From Gallionella sp. (GTDB taxonomy: Bacteria; Pseudomonadota; Gammaproteobacteria; Burkholderiales; Gallionellaceae): a stretch of DNA of 64,000 nt. Position 1 is the stretch's first letter. Each line of letters begins with the position of its first letter. The notes beneath the pieces were generated by a model. It saw only the letters and a list, made by a program, of their open reading frames with translations. It did no database searches and was not told the DNA's origin. This document shows, in pieces, positions 38,315 to 47,500 of the stretch. The stretch spans positions 182,706 to 246,705 of the forward strand of contig JAQTUP010000005.1 in NCBI GenBank assembly GCA_028707275.1. Direction: 5' to 3'. A program made the translations under genes and the position numbers.

Positions 38315-40288
38315 ATGCATCTTTCAACGCTTACAATTAGAAACTTCAGGTGTTTTGGCGATAGTGGCAAGCCCTTTGAATTATCTCTGAAGAGTGGCCT
38401 GACTGCTTTAGTGGGAGAAAACGATGCAGGCAAAACTGCCGTCATTGATGCTCTGCGCTTTGCTCTAGGCACGACGGATCAGGACTGGTTTCGGTTGGAA
38501 GAATCTGACTTTCATCAGAACGATACAAAAAAGGAAATTCGCATCGTGTGCAGATTCGATAATCTGAGCTCACGAGACCAAAGAGCCTTTGTCGAATACC
38601 TAACTTATGGGGACACGGCAAAGGATGAACCTGTCCTGTACATTAACTGGTTGGCCGTAGACACCGGAACAGCACCTAAAGGCCGCCCTTTTCGACGTGT
38701 CGAGATACGCTCTGGCATGAATGGAGATGGCCCGCAACTCGCCCCAGAGGTGCGCGAAATGCTCCGAGCTACCTATCTTCGTCCGCTACGTGATGCGGAG
38801 TCGGCGCTGTCAGCCGGGCGTGGTTCGCGCCTCTCCCAAGTTCTCCTCCAAACCGGTGAGGTTAAGGCTTCTGGCATCGGATATGATCCTTGTGTGCAAA
38901 CCGATCCAAAGTTTCTTAATGTCCTCGGTATAGGTGACTTTGCCAACGCATTGCTTGAAAAGCAGCAAGGGATTAATAAAACTCGCGACAAGATTAACGC
39001 CCACCTCATCAAGCTCTCGCTTCATGGCGATGAGTTAAATAGCAGTATTAAGGTGAGTGGCGCAAATGCTTCGCCGGATAATCGGCTACGGCAATTGCTG
39101 GAAAAGCTCGACCTCAGTCTTGGCTTCGGCAGTAAACCGGATGCTGGCGGCAAGCTTGGTTTGGGTTCCAATAACCTTCTCTTCATGGCTTGCGAGCTTT
39201 TGCTTATGGCTCAGGAGGACGCGGGAAACAAGCTATTACTCATTGAAGAGCCGGAAGCCCATCTGCACACCCAACGCCAACTGCGGGTGATGAAATACTT
39301 ACAGGAGCAGGCCGTAGAAAAAGGTGTTCAGATTATCGTCACCACGCATAGTCCTAATCTCGCATCTGCCATTAGCTTGGACAATATGGTGATGATCCAG
39401 AACGGACATGCCTTCTCGCTGGCAGAGGGAGAAACTGAACTGAATTCTTCCGACTACCATTTTCTTGAACGTTTCCTTGATGTAACGAAGGCGAATCTTT
39501 TCTTTGCGCGAGGGGTCATGATCGTCGAAGGTGATGCAGAAAATATCTTGCTGCCAACATTGGCAAAGCTTATCGGGCGAGATTTTACCGAATACGGGGT
39601 TTCCATCGTCAATGTCGGCGGAGTGGGGTTGCGCCGCTATGCCCGAATCTTTCAACGTCATGACATTGTTAAGACTGGGCAACTTGGTATTCCAGTAGCC
39701 TGTGTAACCGATATGGATGTGATGCCGGATTGCGGGAAGTTGATTATCAAAAAGGAGCTTCCCACTAAAGGGGAGCTTGGTAAAGCAGGCTTGACAGCGA
39801 AGCGTGCTGCGTTGAGCGAGAAGACAACAGGGCAAACGGTCAAAACTTTTATCGCCAACGAGTGGACACTGGAGTATGACCTCGCCTATTTTGGTCTTGC
39901 CAAGGATGTTTATGTGGCTGCACATCTTGCGAAGAGAGACGAAGCACTTGCGAAACAGGGCAAGGACTTGGATGAGGTGACTGCCAAGAAAGAGGAGCAA
40001 GAAGCACTGACTGCCTTCAATAGCCTTGAACAGGAAGCCATCAATAACACTTCGAACGGCTTAGCTGATGGCTGCGCCTATAAGAAACTCCTCGCAACAA
40101 AGGTCTATGCATTATTTACGACCGGAACCAAAGCATCCAAAACCATCTCCGCACAATATCTGGCTGGGGCGTTGGAGGACAAGAAACTCACACCTGATGC
40201 TTGGCGAGAAGTGCTGCCACTCTACTTGGTTGAGGCTATTGATTATGTGACCGGCGCAGTTGATGCTGTACCCAAAGCGGATGGCTGA
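38315..40288 (+). CDS. gajA: Gabija GajA-like OLD-family ATPase nuclease
   Basis: OLD-family proteins combine an ABC-type ATPase and a TOPRIM nuclease. This 657-residue protein has Walker A GENDAGKT (34-41), Walker B LLLIEEPEAHLH (about 307-318), a THSPNLA switch histidine segment (about 344-350), and the TOPRIM acidic residues E405 (VEGDAEN) and D466/D468 (CVTDMD). Adjacency to a UvrD-like helicase two bases downstream defines class 2 OLD/Gabija, in which GajA nicks phage or depleted-nucleotide DNA. It is somewhat longer than the Bacillus GajA. The start has a perfect AGGAGG. Cargo of the Tn7-like element. Confidence 0.85.
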   Translation: MHLSTLTIRNFRCFGDSGKPFELSLKSGLTALVGENDAGKTAVIDALRFALGTTDQDWFRLEESDFHQNDTKKEIRIVCRFDNLSSRDQRAFVEYLTYGDTAKDEPVLYINWLAVDTGTAPKGRPFRRVEIRSGMNGDGPQLAPEVREMLRATYLRPLRDAESALSAGRGSRLSQVLLQTGEVKASGIGYDPCVQTDPKFLNVLGIGDFANALLEKQQGINKTRDKINAHLIKLSLHGDELNSSIKVSGANASPDNRLRQLLEKLDLSLGFGSKPDAGGKLGLGSNNLLFMACELLLMAQEDAGNKLLLIEEPEAHLHTQRQLRVMKYLQEQAVEKGVQIIVTTHSPNLASAISLDNMVMIQNGHAFSLAEGETELNSSDYHFLERFLDVTKANLFFARGVMIVEGDAENILLPTLAKLIGRDFTEYGVSIVNVGGVGLRRYARIFQRHDIVKTGQLGIPVACVTDMDVMPDCGKLIIKKELPTKGELGKAGLTAKRAALSEKTTGQTVKTFIANEWTLEYDLAYFGLAKDVYVAAHLAKRDEALAKQGKDLDEVTAKKEEQEALTAFNSLEQEAINNTSNGLADGCAYKKLLATKVYALFTTGTKASKTISAQYLAGALEDKKLTPDAWREVLPLYLVEAIDYVTGAVDAVPKADG

Positions 40289-40290
40289 GT

Positions 40291-42366
40291 ATGAACAGCG
40301 AAGACACATTCGAGTTGCCAACGGTCACGGATGAAGATATTTATCGGGCATCTCGACTCTTAGATTTGCCAACAACAGCTTTTTATGGAACGGACGGTTC
40401 TGATCCACGCCAAAATGTTCTCAAGTGCATGGACAGTGTTGATGTGGCTGCATGTCCGGGCAGCGGAAAGACTACTCTTCTTGTGGCTAAGCTGGCGATT
40501 CTGGCTGAAAAATGGCAATACCGTACCCGTGGCATCTGCGTTCTCTCCCACACAAATGCAGCTCGCCACGAAATAGAGAAGTACCTTGGCAACACAGCCA
40601 CAGGGCGACGACTTCTCGGCTACCCGCACTACATTGGAACTATTCATGGATTCGTGAACGAATTTCTGGCATTACCACTGTTGCGTTCACGTGGCTACAG
40701 CACCACTCGATTTGATACCGATATATCTAAACGCAAACTCTTGAAGCTCAGTTGTGGCGGAAAAAAATTGCCTAAATATTTGTATCATAAGATTCAGAAT
40801 GAAGAGCTCCGAATTTCGGCTGTCTGTCACGCACATTATGTAGGTGATAATCGGGATATTCGTCTCAGCGCGGGGAATGTCAATGTTAACTTGAAGCGAA
40901 GCGAGAATGAAACTTTCAAACAAATTGACACTTGGAAACTTGCAATTCTCAAAGACGGTTATGCTGCATATGAAGATACGTTCGCATATGGTCACTACAC
41001 ACTGAAGAAGTATCCTTCACTTGCAAAAATAATTCGTGATCGTTTTCCTTTGTTGTTCATCGATGAGGCGCAAGATAATAGCAAAGAGCAATCGGCAATT
41101 CTCAGCCGGATATTTATGGAAAGTGACAATGCGGTTATTCGCCAGCGTTTCGGGGATGCAAACCAAGCGATTTTCGATTTTCAGGGAGCAGAGGGGGCAG
41201 CAACAGACAAATTTCCCGGCGTGAGCAAGATGGAGTTACCCAATAGTTACCGCTTTGGTCAAACAATTGCCGATATGGCCGATCCTCTTGGACTTGAACC
41301 CTACGGCCTTCAAGGGATAGGTCCAAAGAAAGCACTCACGTCGTGCACACCTGAGGCGCAACATACAATTTTCCTATTTGATGAAAATAGCGCTGCCAAA
41401 GTTCTGGACGCATATGGGGAGCTGCTCCTTGAAACCTTTTCCGATCTGGAATTGTGTGAAGAATCGTTTTCAGCTATGGCAGTCGGGCAGGTACACAGGC
41501 CACCCGCCGAGGATAAGGGTCACAAGTTCCCAAATCATGTCGGGCACTATTGGTCAGATTACGACCCGGAGCAAACAAAGCACGATCCAGTTCCCCTTAC
41601 TTTCATGCAGTACGTTTTCGCTGGACACGGTAAATCGGAGCTGCAGCGTGAAACTCATGTGATGGTCGAGAAAATTGCCGAGGGTTTTCTTCGATTGTCA
41701 GATTTTAGGACGGGAAAAAAATCCCTGGCTCGTCCCAAGCACCAGCATCGGCATATTCTCAGGCTTCTGGAGACTTCGCCCGACATTCTGGAACAATATC
41801 AGAACCTGATCGTGCAATTCACAGTGACGCAGGGAACCCCAACGATAAAGACGTGGGCGAATCATTGGCTTGGAATAGTTAGAAGCATCGCAGAAGCCAT
41901 TGCCGGATCGCCACTATCAAAAGAAGCTGATGATTTTATGACGTGGAATGACACGCCAGTTACACCTGCAACACCCACCGACGCAAACAAAATCCGGAAC
42001 AACATATTCCGTTATAGCAAGAATGGGAGGGAAGTTTCCATCCACGCTGGCTCGATCCATTCGGTAAAAGGCCAAACCCATACTGCGACCTTGGTGCTTG
42101 AGACTTTTTGGTATGACCACAATCTTGAACTTATTTTGCCTTGGTTTACCAAGAAAAAACATGGATGGAAAAAAGCCGATGGTGTACGCCAAAAAGCTCG
42201 CCTAAAACTTCACTACGTCGCCATGTCGCGCCCGACGCACCTCCTGTGTCTGGCGATGAAGCAGAGTGCGCTGAATGAAGAGCAAATAGCTGCTATTCGA
42301 ACTCGGGGATGGCAACTGCTTCAGGTTCGTGCGGATGGAAGCACGGAGCTGTTGCAAACGCGGTGA
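40291..42366 (+). CDS. gajB: Gabija GajB-like UvrD/Rep-family helicase
   Basis: The 691-residue superfamily 1 helicase has Walker A ACPGSGKTT (about 54-62), Walker B LLFIDEAQDN (about 252-261), motif III-like QRFGDANQAIFDFQGAE and motif V-like HAGSIHSVKGQTH with the terminal YVAMSRPTHLL. In Gabija, GajB senses DNA ends and activates GajA. It starts two bases after gajA and must be cotranscribed. It is longer than the first described GajB (about 500 residues), with extra sequence between the ATPase motifs. Confidence 0.83.
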   Translation: MNSEDTFELPTVTDEDIYRASRLLDLPTTAFYGTDGSDPRQNVLKCMDSVDVAACPGSGKTTLLVAKLAILAEKWQYRTRGICVLSHTNAARHEIEKYLGNTATGRRLLGYPHYIGTIHGFVNEFLALPLLRSRGYSTTRFDTDISKRKLLKLSCGGKKLPKYLYHKIQNEELRISAVCHAHYVGDNRDIRLSAGNVNVNLKRSENETFKQIDTWKLAILKDGYAAYEDTFAYGHYTLKKYPSLAKIIRDRFPLLFIDEAQDNSKEQSAILSRIFMESDNAVIRQRFGDANQAIFDFQGAEGAATDKFPGVSKMELPNSYRFGQTIADMADPLGLEPYGLQGIGPKKALTSCTPEAQHTIFLFDENSAAKVLDAYGELLLETFSDLELCEESFSAMAVGQVHRPPAEDKGHKFPNHVGHYWSDYDPEQTKHDPVPLTFMQYVFAGHGKSELQRETHVMVEKIAEGFLRLSDFRTGKKSLARPKHQHRHILRLLETSPDILEQYQNLIVQFTVTQGTPTIKTWANHWLGIVRSIAEAIAGSPLSKEADDFMTWNDTPVTPATPTDANKIRNNIFRYSKNGREVSIHAGSIHSVKGQTHTATLVLETFWYDHNLELILPWFTKKKHGWKKADGVRQKARLKLHYVAMSRPTHLLCLAMKQSALNEEQIAAIRTRGWQLLQVRADGSTELLQTR

Positions 42367-42572
42367 TAGGGCGAAAACTAGTCTGACACTGGGGGCAGCT
42401 TTACGGCTAGAATTACGGAAGGGTGAGCATCTGATTGGTGCCAATTGCTGTCGGTCGAGGTATAGAATTGACAGCAAGAAAGCTGACGCTCGTGGCCTGT
42501 TGCAAGGGGTTAGCAAGGGTCTATCTAGGTATGTCCGAACTTAGGGAGTTACTTAAATTTAGGGGGTGTTTG

Positions 42573-45500
42573 ATGAACGACGAAAATTTTTGCCATCGAT
42601 ATTTTCAGCTCCTAATCTTCCATTTTCGATGGCTCGTATTTGTCCCTGTAATAGCGTTTATGAACGGGTGCGCCGCAACTCAACCGCAATCCAACAACAC
42701 AGAAGATCCAAAAAAAATTACAGAGGCTGAATTAATAATCAATGTAATACCCAGAATTGGACTTTTCAACGATGATGTCTACGCAAAACCACAAAGTAAT
42801 CCTGCTGAAAATCAGCACAAAATATCAAAAAATGATTACGTAAGCAGTATCGATCCATATCTCAAAGATAAATTCCCAACAGAATGGGATATGCTTACAA
42901 CAAGTGCTTCTAAAGATAAAAAATGTGCTTCTAAAGATAAAGAATGTGTCGACTCTTACGATATGTCACAGTTCAGTACTCGACGAGTTAAAGTAATATT
43001 AAACGTACCATCAAAAAAATTTATTAGTTGTACTCTGAAGCTGGACTCTTCTGGCACCGAAACAGGCACAATAACTGACTCTCCCACAATAACTACGTGT
43101 TCACATGAATTCCCACAGATAAGCAATTTGGAACATAAAGTTCAGGTAGATGTTACTTATAGTGATCAGTCACCTGGCACTTTTAAGGGTACTATACCCT
43201 CGGATTTTAGAATAATTATAATCGGTGATTCATATGCGTCTGGTGAGGGAAATCCGGATCGCGAGAATGGAAATGGCTTCTTCAATAATGTGATGGGCTC
43301 CGCATTATGGATGGATGAAAGATGTCACCGATCCGCATGGGCTGCACCGATGCAAGCAGCTTTTCAACAGATGAGGCCCTTCACCCCCAACCCAGATAAA
43401 AAATTAAACAATAATAAGCGGGAATACACCGTCACTCACTCAGGTGCATACACCATCGCTTCAGTGGCATGCTCGGGTGCTAGGGTTAAAAACGGCATAC
43501 TTGAAAATTACGGAGGCACACTGTCTCGAGCTCAATTTGAAGCAAGAATTGAACTTAACAATAAAACCAAAGAAAAGAATATCAAATTTTATTTGACGGA
43601 AGCAAAAGAAAGAGCAGATACAGAACTTCTTCCTCCTCAAATCGATTTAATAGATGAACTCCTCGAAACTGCTGAAATAGCTAAAATCTCAATGCTGATT
43701 GTTTCAGCTGGCGGGAACGATGTGCTTTTTTCACCTCTGGTGAATATTGTGCTCAGGAATAAAATTCCAGATACAAACGCAAAAAGTGAATTTACTAATA
43801 TTCAAACGTATTATGAGAATACTCTATTACAGAAGACTCTAGGGCCACGCTATGAAAAATTCGTAAATAAACTTGATAAGTTGCAGCAGGATATTGGACA
43901 AGTTGTCTTTGTTAAATATCCAGATCCAACAATTAAATATCCAGATTCAACAACACAACATAAAGACACCTTCTGCTCTGGTTCTCCAAGCAATGGTTAT
44001 CTAGATATACTTATAAAACCATTCGTGAGTGTTAACGCAGAAATTACCAAACTTATTTCTGAAAAGGTCGTTGGTGGAATAAATAAAAAAATTGTATCAG
44101 TAAGCCGTGATCATGCTTGGTATGTTGTCGATGTATCTGATCAATTCCGGGGACATGGTTGGTGTGTTAATGACAGTTGGTTCAGAGATGTTGACGCTAG
44201 TTTATTTCGTCAGCATGACATCTTGGGCACTTTCCATCCCAACAGATCTGGACATGGAGCAATTGCAGGCAACATTGAACTCGCCATGGACAAAAATTTA
44301 GATCTCAAATTTATTCCTTCGAATAAAGAGGGGCATCTGTATCAAGCCAATGCGACGGAAAATGAGCCAAAATACTTCAAGCATCCGCTGATAATTCATA
44401 CCGAACTTAGTGGAAATATCAAGTTTACGCCTAGCAAAAACGATGTAAGTGTATATGTAAACGGGAAATTCAGCTATGAAGGCGATAAAAAAAATTGCAG
44501 TAATAACCCTGGCAGTAATTTGATCAGATGTGCTGTTGAGTGTAACGATGATCCTACGCCGAAGGGTGATCCTCTGCCGCCGAAGTGCAGCGAAAAAGTT
44601 GAATATAGCATACTCCCCATAAATCCTAAATCGAGCGAGTCTCCTTATTATGGGTGCGGCAATACTTCAACGGGATGTACCCTGACAAAACTTAATGTTG
44701 GAGAGCAATTCAACATTACACTTAAAACGCGCCATCCTTTCACGAAACGATTAATCAGCCATACACTGAACAATTTCATCCTTGATGAGGAAGCACCCTC
44801 TGTGAAATGTAGCTGGGGAAATGACGAAAAATGTGATGACTATAAGTGGCTAAATAAAGAAAAGGTGGCAACCAGCAGTGTATCCGCATCAGATAAAGGT
44901 TCGGGTTCTAAACGGCTTGAGATTAAAATTGATGGTGCCCCAACTAGCTCGATGGATTGTCAGGCACAGCCAGATTGTTGGATGCAACTTCCAATCAGTT
45001 CCCTCAAAAAGGAGGGCACTACTGAACTTAACGTCATAGCTACGGATAATGTTTCGAATGTATCAATGACACCGGTATTTGTCCGTCTTGATACCGTGGA
45101 ACCGAGCTTTGAGTCAATCCGTATCTATGGTGTAGAGCTCAATGCAGAATCAGCACAGTTCATACCCTCGGGGAAAAACGTGGGAATCGAAATTTCTGGA
45201 ACAGATATGACGTCGGGTGTACAGGATATTACTGTAACCTTAGCTGATTGTTTAGTATCACCTAATCCTTTAATTGACACTTATTTTCAAAAACGTTGGT
45301 CAAAGTGCGACGTAAAAAATAATTTTGAAGTTAAAGTCACCGATAAGGCAGGTAATTCTAAAAATATCAACATTCAAGTTGTCGATGTAACTCATTTTAA
45401 AAGCAGCGGAAAAGAAAAGTTAAGACCAGAGTCTGTTAAGTTTTGGAAAAAAAGATTCCTAACAATTGATGAGCACCGCTTGCCAGCCAATGTATCACTC

Positions 45501-45884
45501 TTAGATAAAGTTAAGCAATTCAGCGAACATTTCCAACAAACGTCTCTTGCCAATTTTACTAATGATGATTGGCTTTTGCTTGCGGGATGGCTCAATTTGA
45601 TCGATGGTCGCCTGAGTGCGGCTAAATCAGTAAGTCAAACAGTCAATCCTGACTGTAGTTTATCTAATAAACAAGTTGGCACAACTGTATTTGCAGCTTT
45701 GAAATTTCTTGATTCCAAAGTTTCAGCTTTGAAAGCTCTTGATTCCAAAAAATGCAAAAAACTTCTCGGATCCGCAGGAAAAAGCAGTTTGCTCGAAGAT
45801 ATTTTGATTAAAGAAGGCATCATAGGAAAATGGAAGCAACACCGTAAATCCAGACAGCTTGTTAAAACTAGAATTGCACACTGA
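42573..45884 (+). CDS. Large SGNH-hydrolase lipoprotein, cargo of unknown role
   Basis: The protein is 1103 residues from ATG 42573, which has an AGGGGGTG ribosome site; the open frame reaches back to 42435. An N-terminal hydrophobic segment (RWLVFVPVIAFMNGC) ends in a lipobox-like cysteine, so it is probably a secreted lipoprotein. The SGNH esterase/lipase blocks are visible: GDSYASGEG near residue 218, GGND near 381 and FHPNRSGH near 553. The C-terminal half has beta-rich, Ig-like segments with paired cysteines (for example GSGSKRLEIKIDG). The function is unknown; it may hydrolyse ester groups on the surface. AT-rich, last cargo gene before the transposon end. Confidence 0.6.
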   Translation: MNDENFCHRYFQLLIFHFRWLVFVPVIAFMNGCAATQPQSNNTEDPKKITEAELIINVIPRIGLFNDDVYAKPQSNPAENQHKISKNDYVSSIDPYLKDKFPTEWDMLTTSASKDKKCASKDKECVDSYDMSQFSTRRVKVILNVPSKKFISCTLKLDSSGTETGTITDSPTITTCSHEFPQISNLEHKVQVDVTYSDQSPGTFKGTIPSDFRIIIIGDSYASGEGNPDRENGNGFFNNVMGSALWMDERCHRSAWAAPMQAAFQQMRPFTPNPDKKLNNNKREYTVTHSGAYTIASVACSGARVKNGILENYGGTLSRAQFEARIELNNKTKEKNIKFYLTEAKERADTELLPPQIDLIDELLETAEIAKISMLIVSAGGNDVLFSPLVNIVLRNKIPDTNAKSEFTNIQTYYENTLLQKTLGPRYEKFVNKLDKLQQDIGQVVFVKYPDPTIKYPDSTTQHKDTFCSGSPSNGYLDILIKPFVSVNAEITKLISEKVVGGINKKIVSVSRDHAWYVVDVSDQFRGHGWCVNDSWFRDVDASLFRQHDILGTFHPNRSGHGAIAGNIELAMDKNLDLKFIPSNKEGHLYQANATENEPKYFKHPLIIHTELSGNIKFTPSKNDVSVYVNGKFSYEGDKKNCSNNPGSNLIRCAVECNDDPTPKGDPLPPKCSEKVEYSILPINPKSSESPYYGCGNTSTGCTLTKLNVGEQFNITLKTRHPFTKRLISHTLNNFILDEEAPSVKCSWGNDEKCDDYKWLNKEKVATSSVSASDKGSGSKRLEIKIDGAPTSSMDCQAQPDCWMQLPISSLKKEGTTELNVIATDNVSNVSMTPVFVRLDTVEPSFESIRIYGVELNAESAQFIPSGKNVGIEISGTDMTSGVQDITVTLADCLVSPNPLIDTYFQKRWSKCDVKNNFEVKVTDKAGNSKNINIQVVDVTHFKSSGKEKLRPESVKFWKKRFLTIDEHRLPANVSLLDKVKQFSEHFQQTSLANFTNDDWLLLAGWLNLIDGRLSAAKSVSQTVNPDCSLSNKQVGTTVFAALKFLDSKVSALKALDSKKCKKLLGSAGKSSLLEDILIKEGIIGKWKQHRKSRQLVKTRIAH

Positions 45885-46155
45885 TTTTCTGAATTGCTTG
45901 CCCGAAACCTGCTATTCGCCAACGACTGCAAAGTCTCGATAGTGATACTTGGTGGACGTCCGCTGTCGGGCAGTGAAATAATAAAATTGTCACTTGTGTT
46001 TATACTCACTGTTCAAGACTTTATTGTTCGGGTGTGTTGCAATATTCTATGCGTAGGATGTGGTTCAAGACTTTAAAGGAAATCAACCAAAAATTATTGC
46101 ACGTAACCAATTGATTTTTCGTTTTCCATATTCAAGACTTTATTGTCACGAAACA
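45885..46155. repeat. Distal transposon end with three TnsB-type sites
   Basis: TTCAAGACTTTATTGT, the reverse complement of the amt-proximal motif, occurs at 46012-46028 and in the terminal repeat 46131-46155, with a shortened copy (TTCAAGACTTT) at 46064-46074. The sites spread over 144 bp, as in the left end of Tn7. 45885-46011 holds nothing recognisable. Confidence 0.85.
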
Positions 46156-46160
46156 TTGGC
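46156..46160. repeat. Target-site duplication, right copy (TTGGC)
   Basis: Identical to 19023-19027. Removing the element and one copy would rejoin amt directly to the hemerythrin gene. Confidence 0.93.
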
Positions 46161-46227
46161 ATGGCTTTTGCTTATGTAGTGACATGATGGCTCAAGCTAT
46201 TGGTTAACTACTTCATGAGGCGATTGC

Positions 46228-46728
46228 ATGTCAGACGATGAGATTTTCTTCCGGTGGACGCCCGAGTACAGCGTAGGGATTCAGGCTATAGACGATCAGC
46301 ACCTTGAGCTGGTCAATATCCTCAACCGTTTGTTTGTCGCCGTATCAAAGCGGGAAGGTGAAAAAGTGATCGCCGAAATACTGGACGCGTTGCTCAACTA
46401 CACCCAGGTGCACTTTGCGCTGGAAGAGCGCCTGTTGCAGCAGGCCAGATACAAGGATTTTGACGCGCACAAGCAGGAGCACAGAAAACTGCTGGACCAA
46501 CTCGACCAGCTTTGCAAAAAGCATCTGCTCGAAGAGAGGCCGATCTATTTTGAAATGCTGAACTTTTTGAAAATCTGGCTAAGAGAGCACATTCTGGGCG
46601 TGGACAGGCTGTACAGTGCCGCCTTGCAGGAAGCCGGTTTTTCGACTGCCTCATGGGAAGAGCAGGCGCAGCTGGAATTTTCCGCCATGTCGTCCGGAAA
46701 TAAAAAATCCTGGTGGAAAATCTGGTAG
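46228..46728 (+). CDS. Bacteriohemerythrin
   Basis: The 166-residue cytosolic protein has the hemerythrin di-iron ligands: His in DDQHLELVNILN, HFALEER (His plus Glu), HKQEHRKL (two His) and REHILGVDRLY (His and Asp). It would bind oxygen reversibly for storage, sensing or delivery. Before the transposon arrived it would have lain about 85 bp after amt in the same direction, so the two could have been cotranscribed. GAGGCGA upstream is a fair ribosome site. Confidence 0.92.
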   Translation: MSDDEIFFRWTPEYSVGIQAIDDQHLELVNILNRLFVAVSKREGEKVIAEILDALLNYTQVHFALEERLLQQARYKDFDAHKQEHRKLLDQLDQLCKKHLLEERPIYFEMLNFLKIWLREHILGVDRLYSAALQEAGFSTASWEEQAQLEFSAMSSGNKKSWWKIW

Positions 46729-46808
46729 CCAGGCGCGCGCCACCCTCAGGGTGGTAACGCGTATTTGAGGGGGGCGCTCCCGGCAAGGTACGCTTGCCAG
46801 AGCAGCGT

Positions 46809-47459
46809 TCAGGGGAGGGTTCTTGCCAGGCGGAAACCTACGTCGCCGTATTTTCCGTCGGGAACGTCGATTCCCCTGAAGGTGGCGCGCAGGACATAGG
46901 CTCCGCTGGCTTTCCACGATCCGCCGCGAAGCGCGCGCTCAGCGCAGCTCTTGTCATAGCAATCATTCATCCACTCCCAGACGTTGCCGCTCATGTCATA
47001 CAGGCCGTAGCCATTAGCCGACATCTGACCTGCAGGATGGGGGGCGTTGTCGCTGTTGCCGCTGTACCAGGCGACGCTGCCTATGTTGTTACCTCCGCAA
47101 TATTCTGATCTGGCGCCACCTAAACATGCGTAGCTCCATTCGATCTCTGTCGGCAGGCGATAGTGTCTGCCGGTTGTCCGGTTAAGCTTACGAAGGTATT
47201 CCTGAACATCGTTCCAGCTCACCTTTTCCACCGGACACGTCTTGCCGCAGTGCTTGAATTCGCTGGGATTGCTGCCCATCACCGCGAGCCATTCGGCTTG
47301 CGTCACCTCGTATTTGCCGATCTCATAATGCTTTCCGGGTATGCTGATCATCTCGGGCACCTCTTTGTCGGCTTTTGCGGCCCGGTCTGCGTCTTCCCTG
47401 ACGCAGGACAGGAGCGAGAAGGAGGTCAGCGCAAGCAAAAACATAGGTAATTTCTTCAT
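46809..47459 (-). CDS. Formylglycine-enzyme-like (SUMF1) lipoprotein, copy A
   Basis: The 216-residue protein has a lipoprotein signal (LALTSFSLLSC, Cys about 19) and an FGE-sulfatase (SUMF1) domain: EIGKYEVTQAEWLAVMG, PVEKVSWNDVQEYLRKLN, RLPTEIEWSYAC, GLYDMSGNVWEWMNDC and ERALRGGSWKASG. The catalytic cysteine pair of true formylglycine-generating enzymes is absent after RGGSW, so it is probably a binding or structural relative. It is closely similar to the gene at 52261. It follows the GH113-like gene by 41 bp on the same strand. Confidence 0.85.
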   Translation of the reverse strand: MKKLPMFLLALTSFSLLSCVREDADRAAKADKEVPEMISIPGKHYEIGKYEVTQAEWLAVMGSNPSEFKHCGKTCPVEKVSWNDVQEYLRKLNRTTGRHYRLPTEIEWSYACLGGARSEYCGGNNIGSVAWYSGNSDNAPHPAGQMSANGYGLYDMSGNVWEWMNDCYDKSCAERALRGGSWKASGAYVLRATFRGIDVPDGKYGDVGFRLARTLP

Positions 47460-47500
47460 ATTTTCCCCTGCGTTACCGTTTTTTAATGGTGGGTCGGCAG

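Larger units (their letters stand above)
19028..46155. mobile_element. Complete Tn7-like transposon inserted downstream of amt
   Basis: The 27,128-bp element is bounded by perfect 25-bp inverted repeats (19028-19052 and 46131-46155) that begin TGTTTCGTGACAATAAAG when read inward, and by a perfect 5-bp duplication TTGGC. Each end contains further copies of the ACAATAAAGTCTTGAA motif, the expected TnsB binding sites. The core (28958-37907) encodes an XRE regulator, TnsA, TnsB, TnsC and two TniQ/TnsD proteins. No TnsE, Cas genes or CRISPR array are visible. Cargo comprises a STAND-nuclease gene group, a Gabija-type pair and an SGNH lipoprotein. The tns genes are transcribed away from the amt-proximal end, the same orientation as tnsABCDE relative to the glmS-proximal end of Tn7. 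Confidence 0.95.

Noticed and set aside
42435..42572. N-terminal extension of the SGNH protein
   Set aside because: The later ATG has a strong ribosome site and places the lipoprotein signal close to the N-terminus.
46809..47459. Active formylglycine-generating enzyme
   Set aside because: The catalytic cysteine pair expected after the RGGSW motif is missing in this protein and its paralogue, and no sulfatase gene is nearby.
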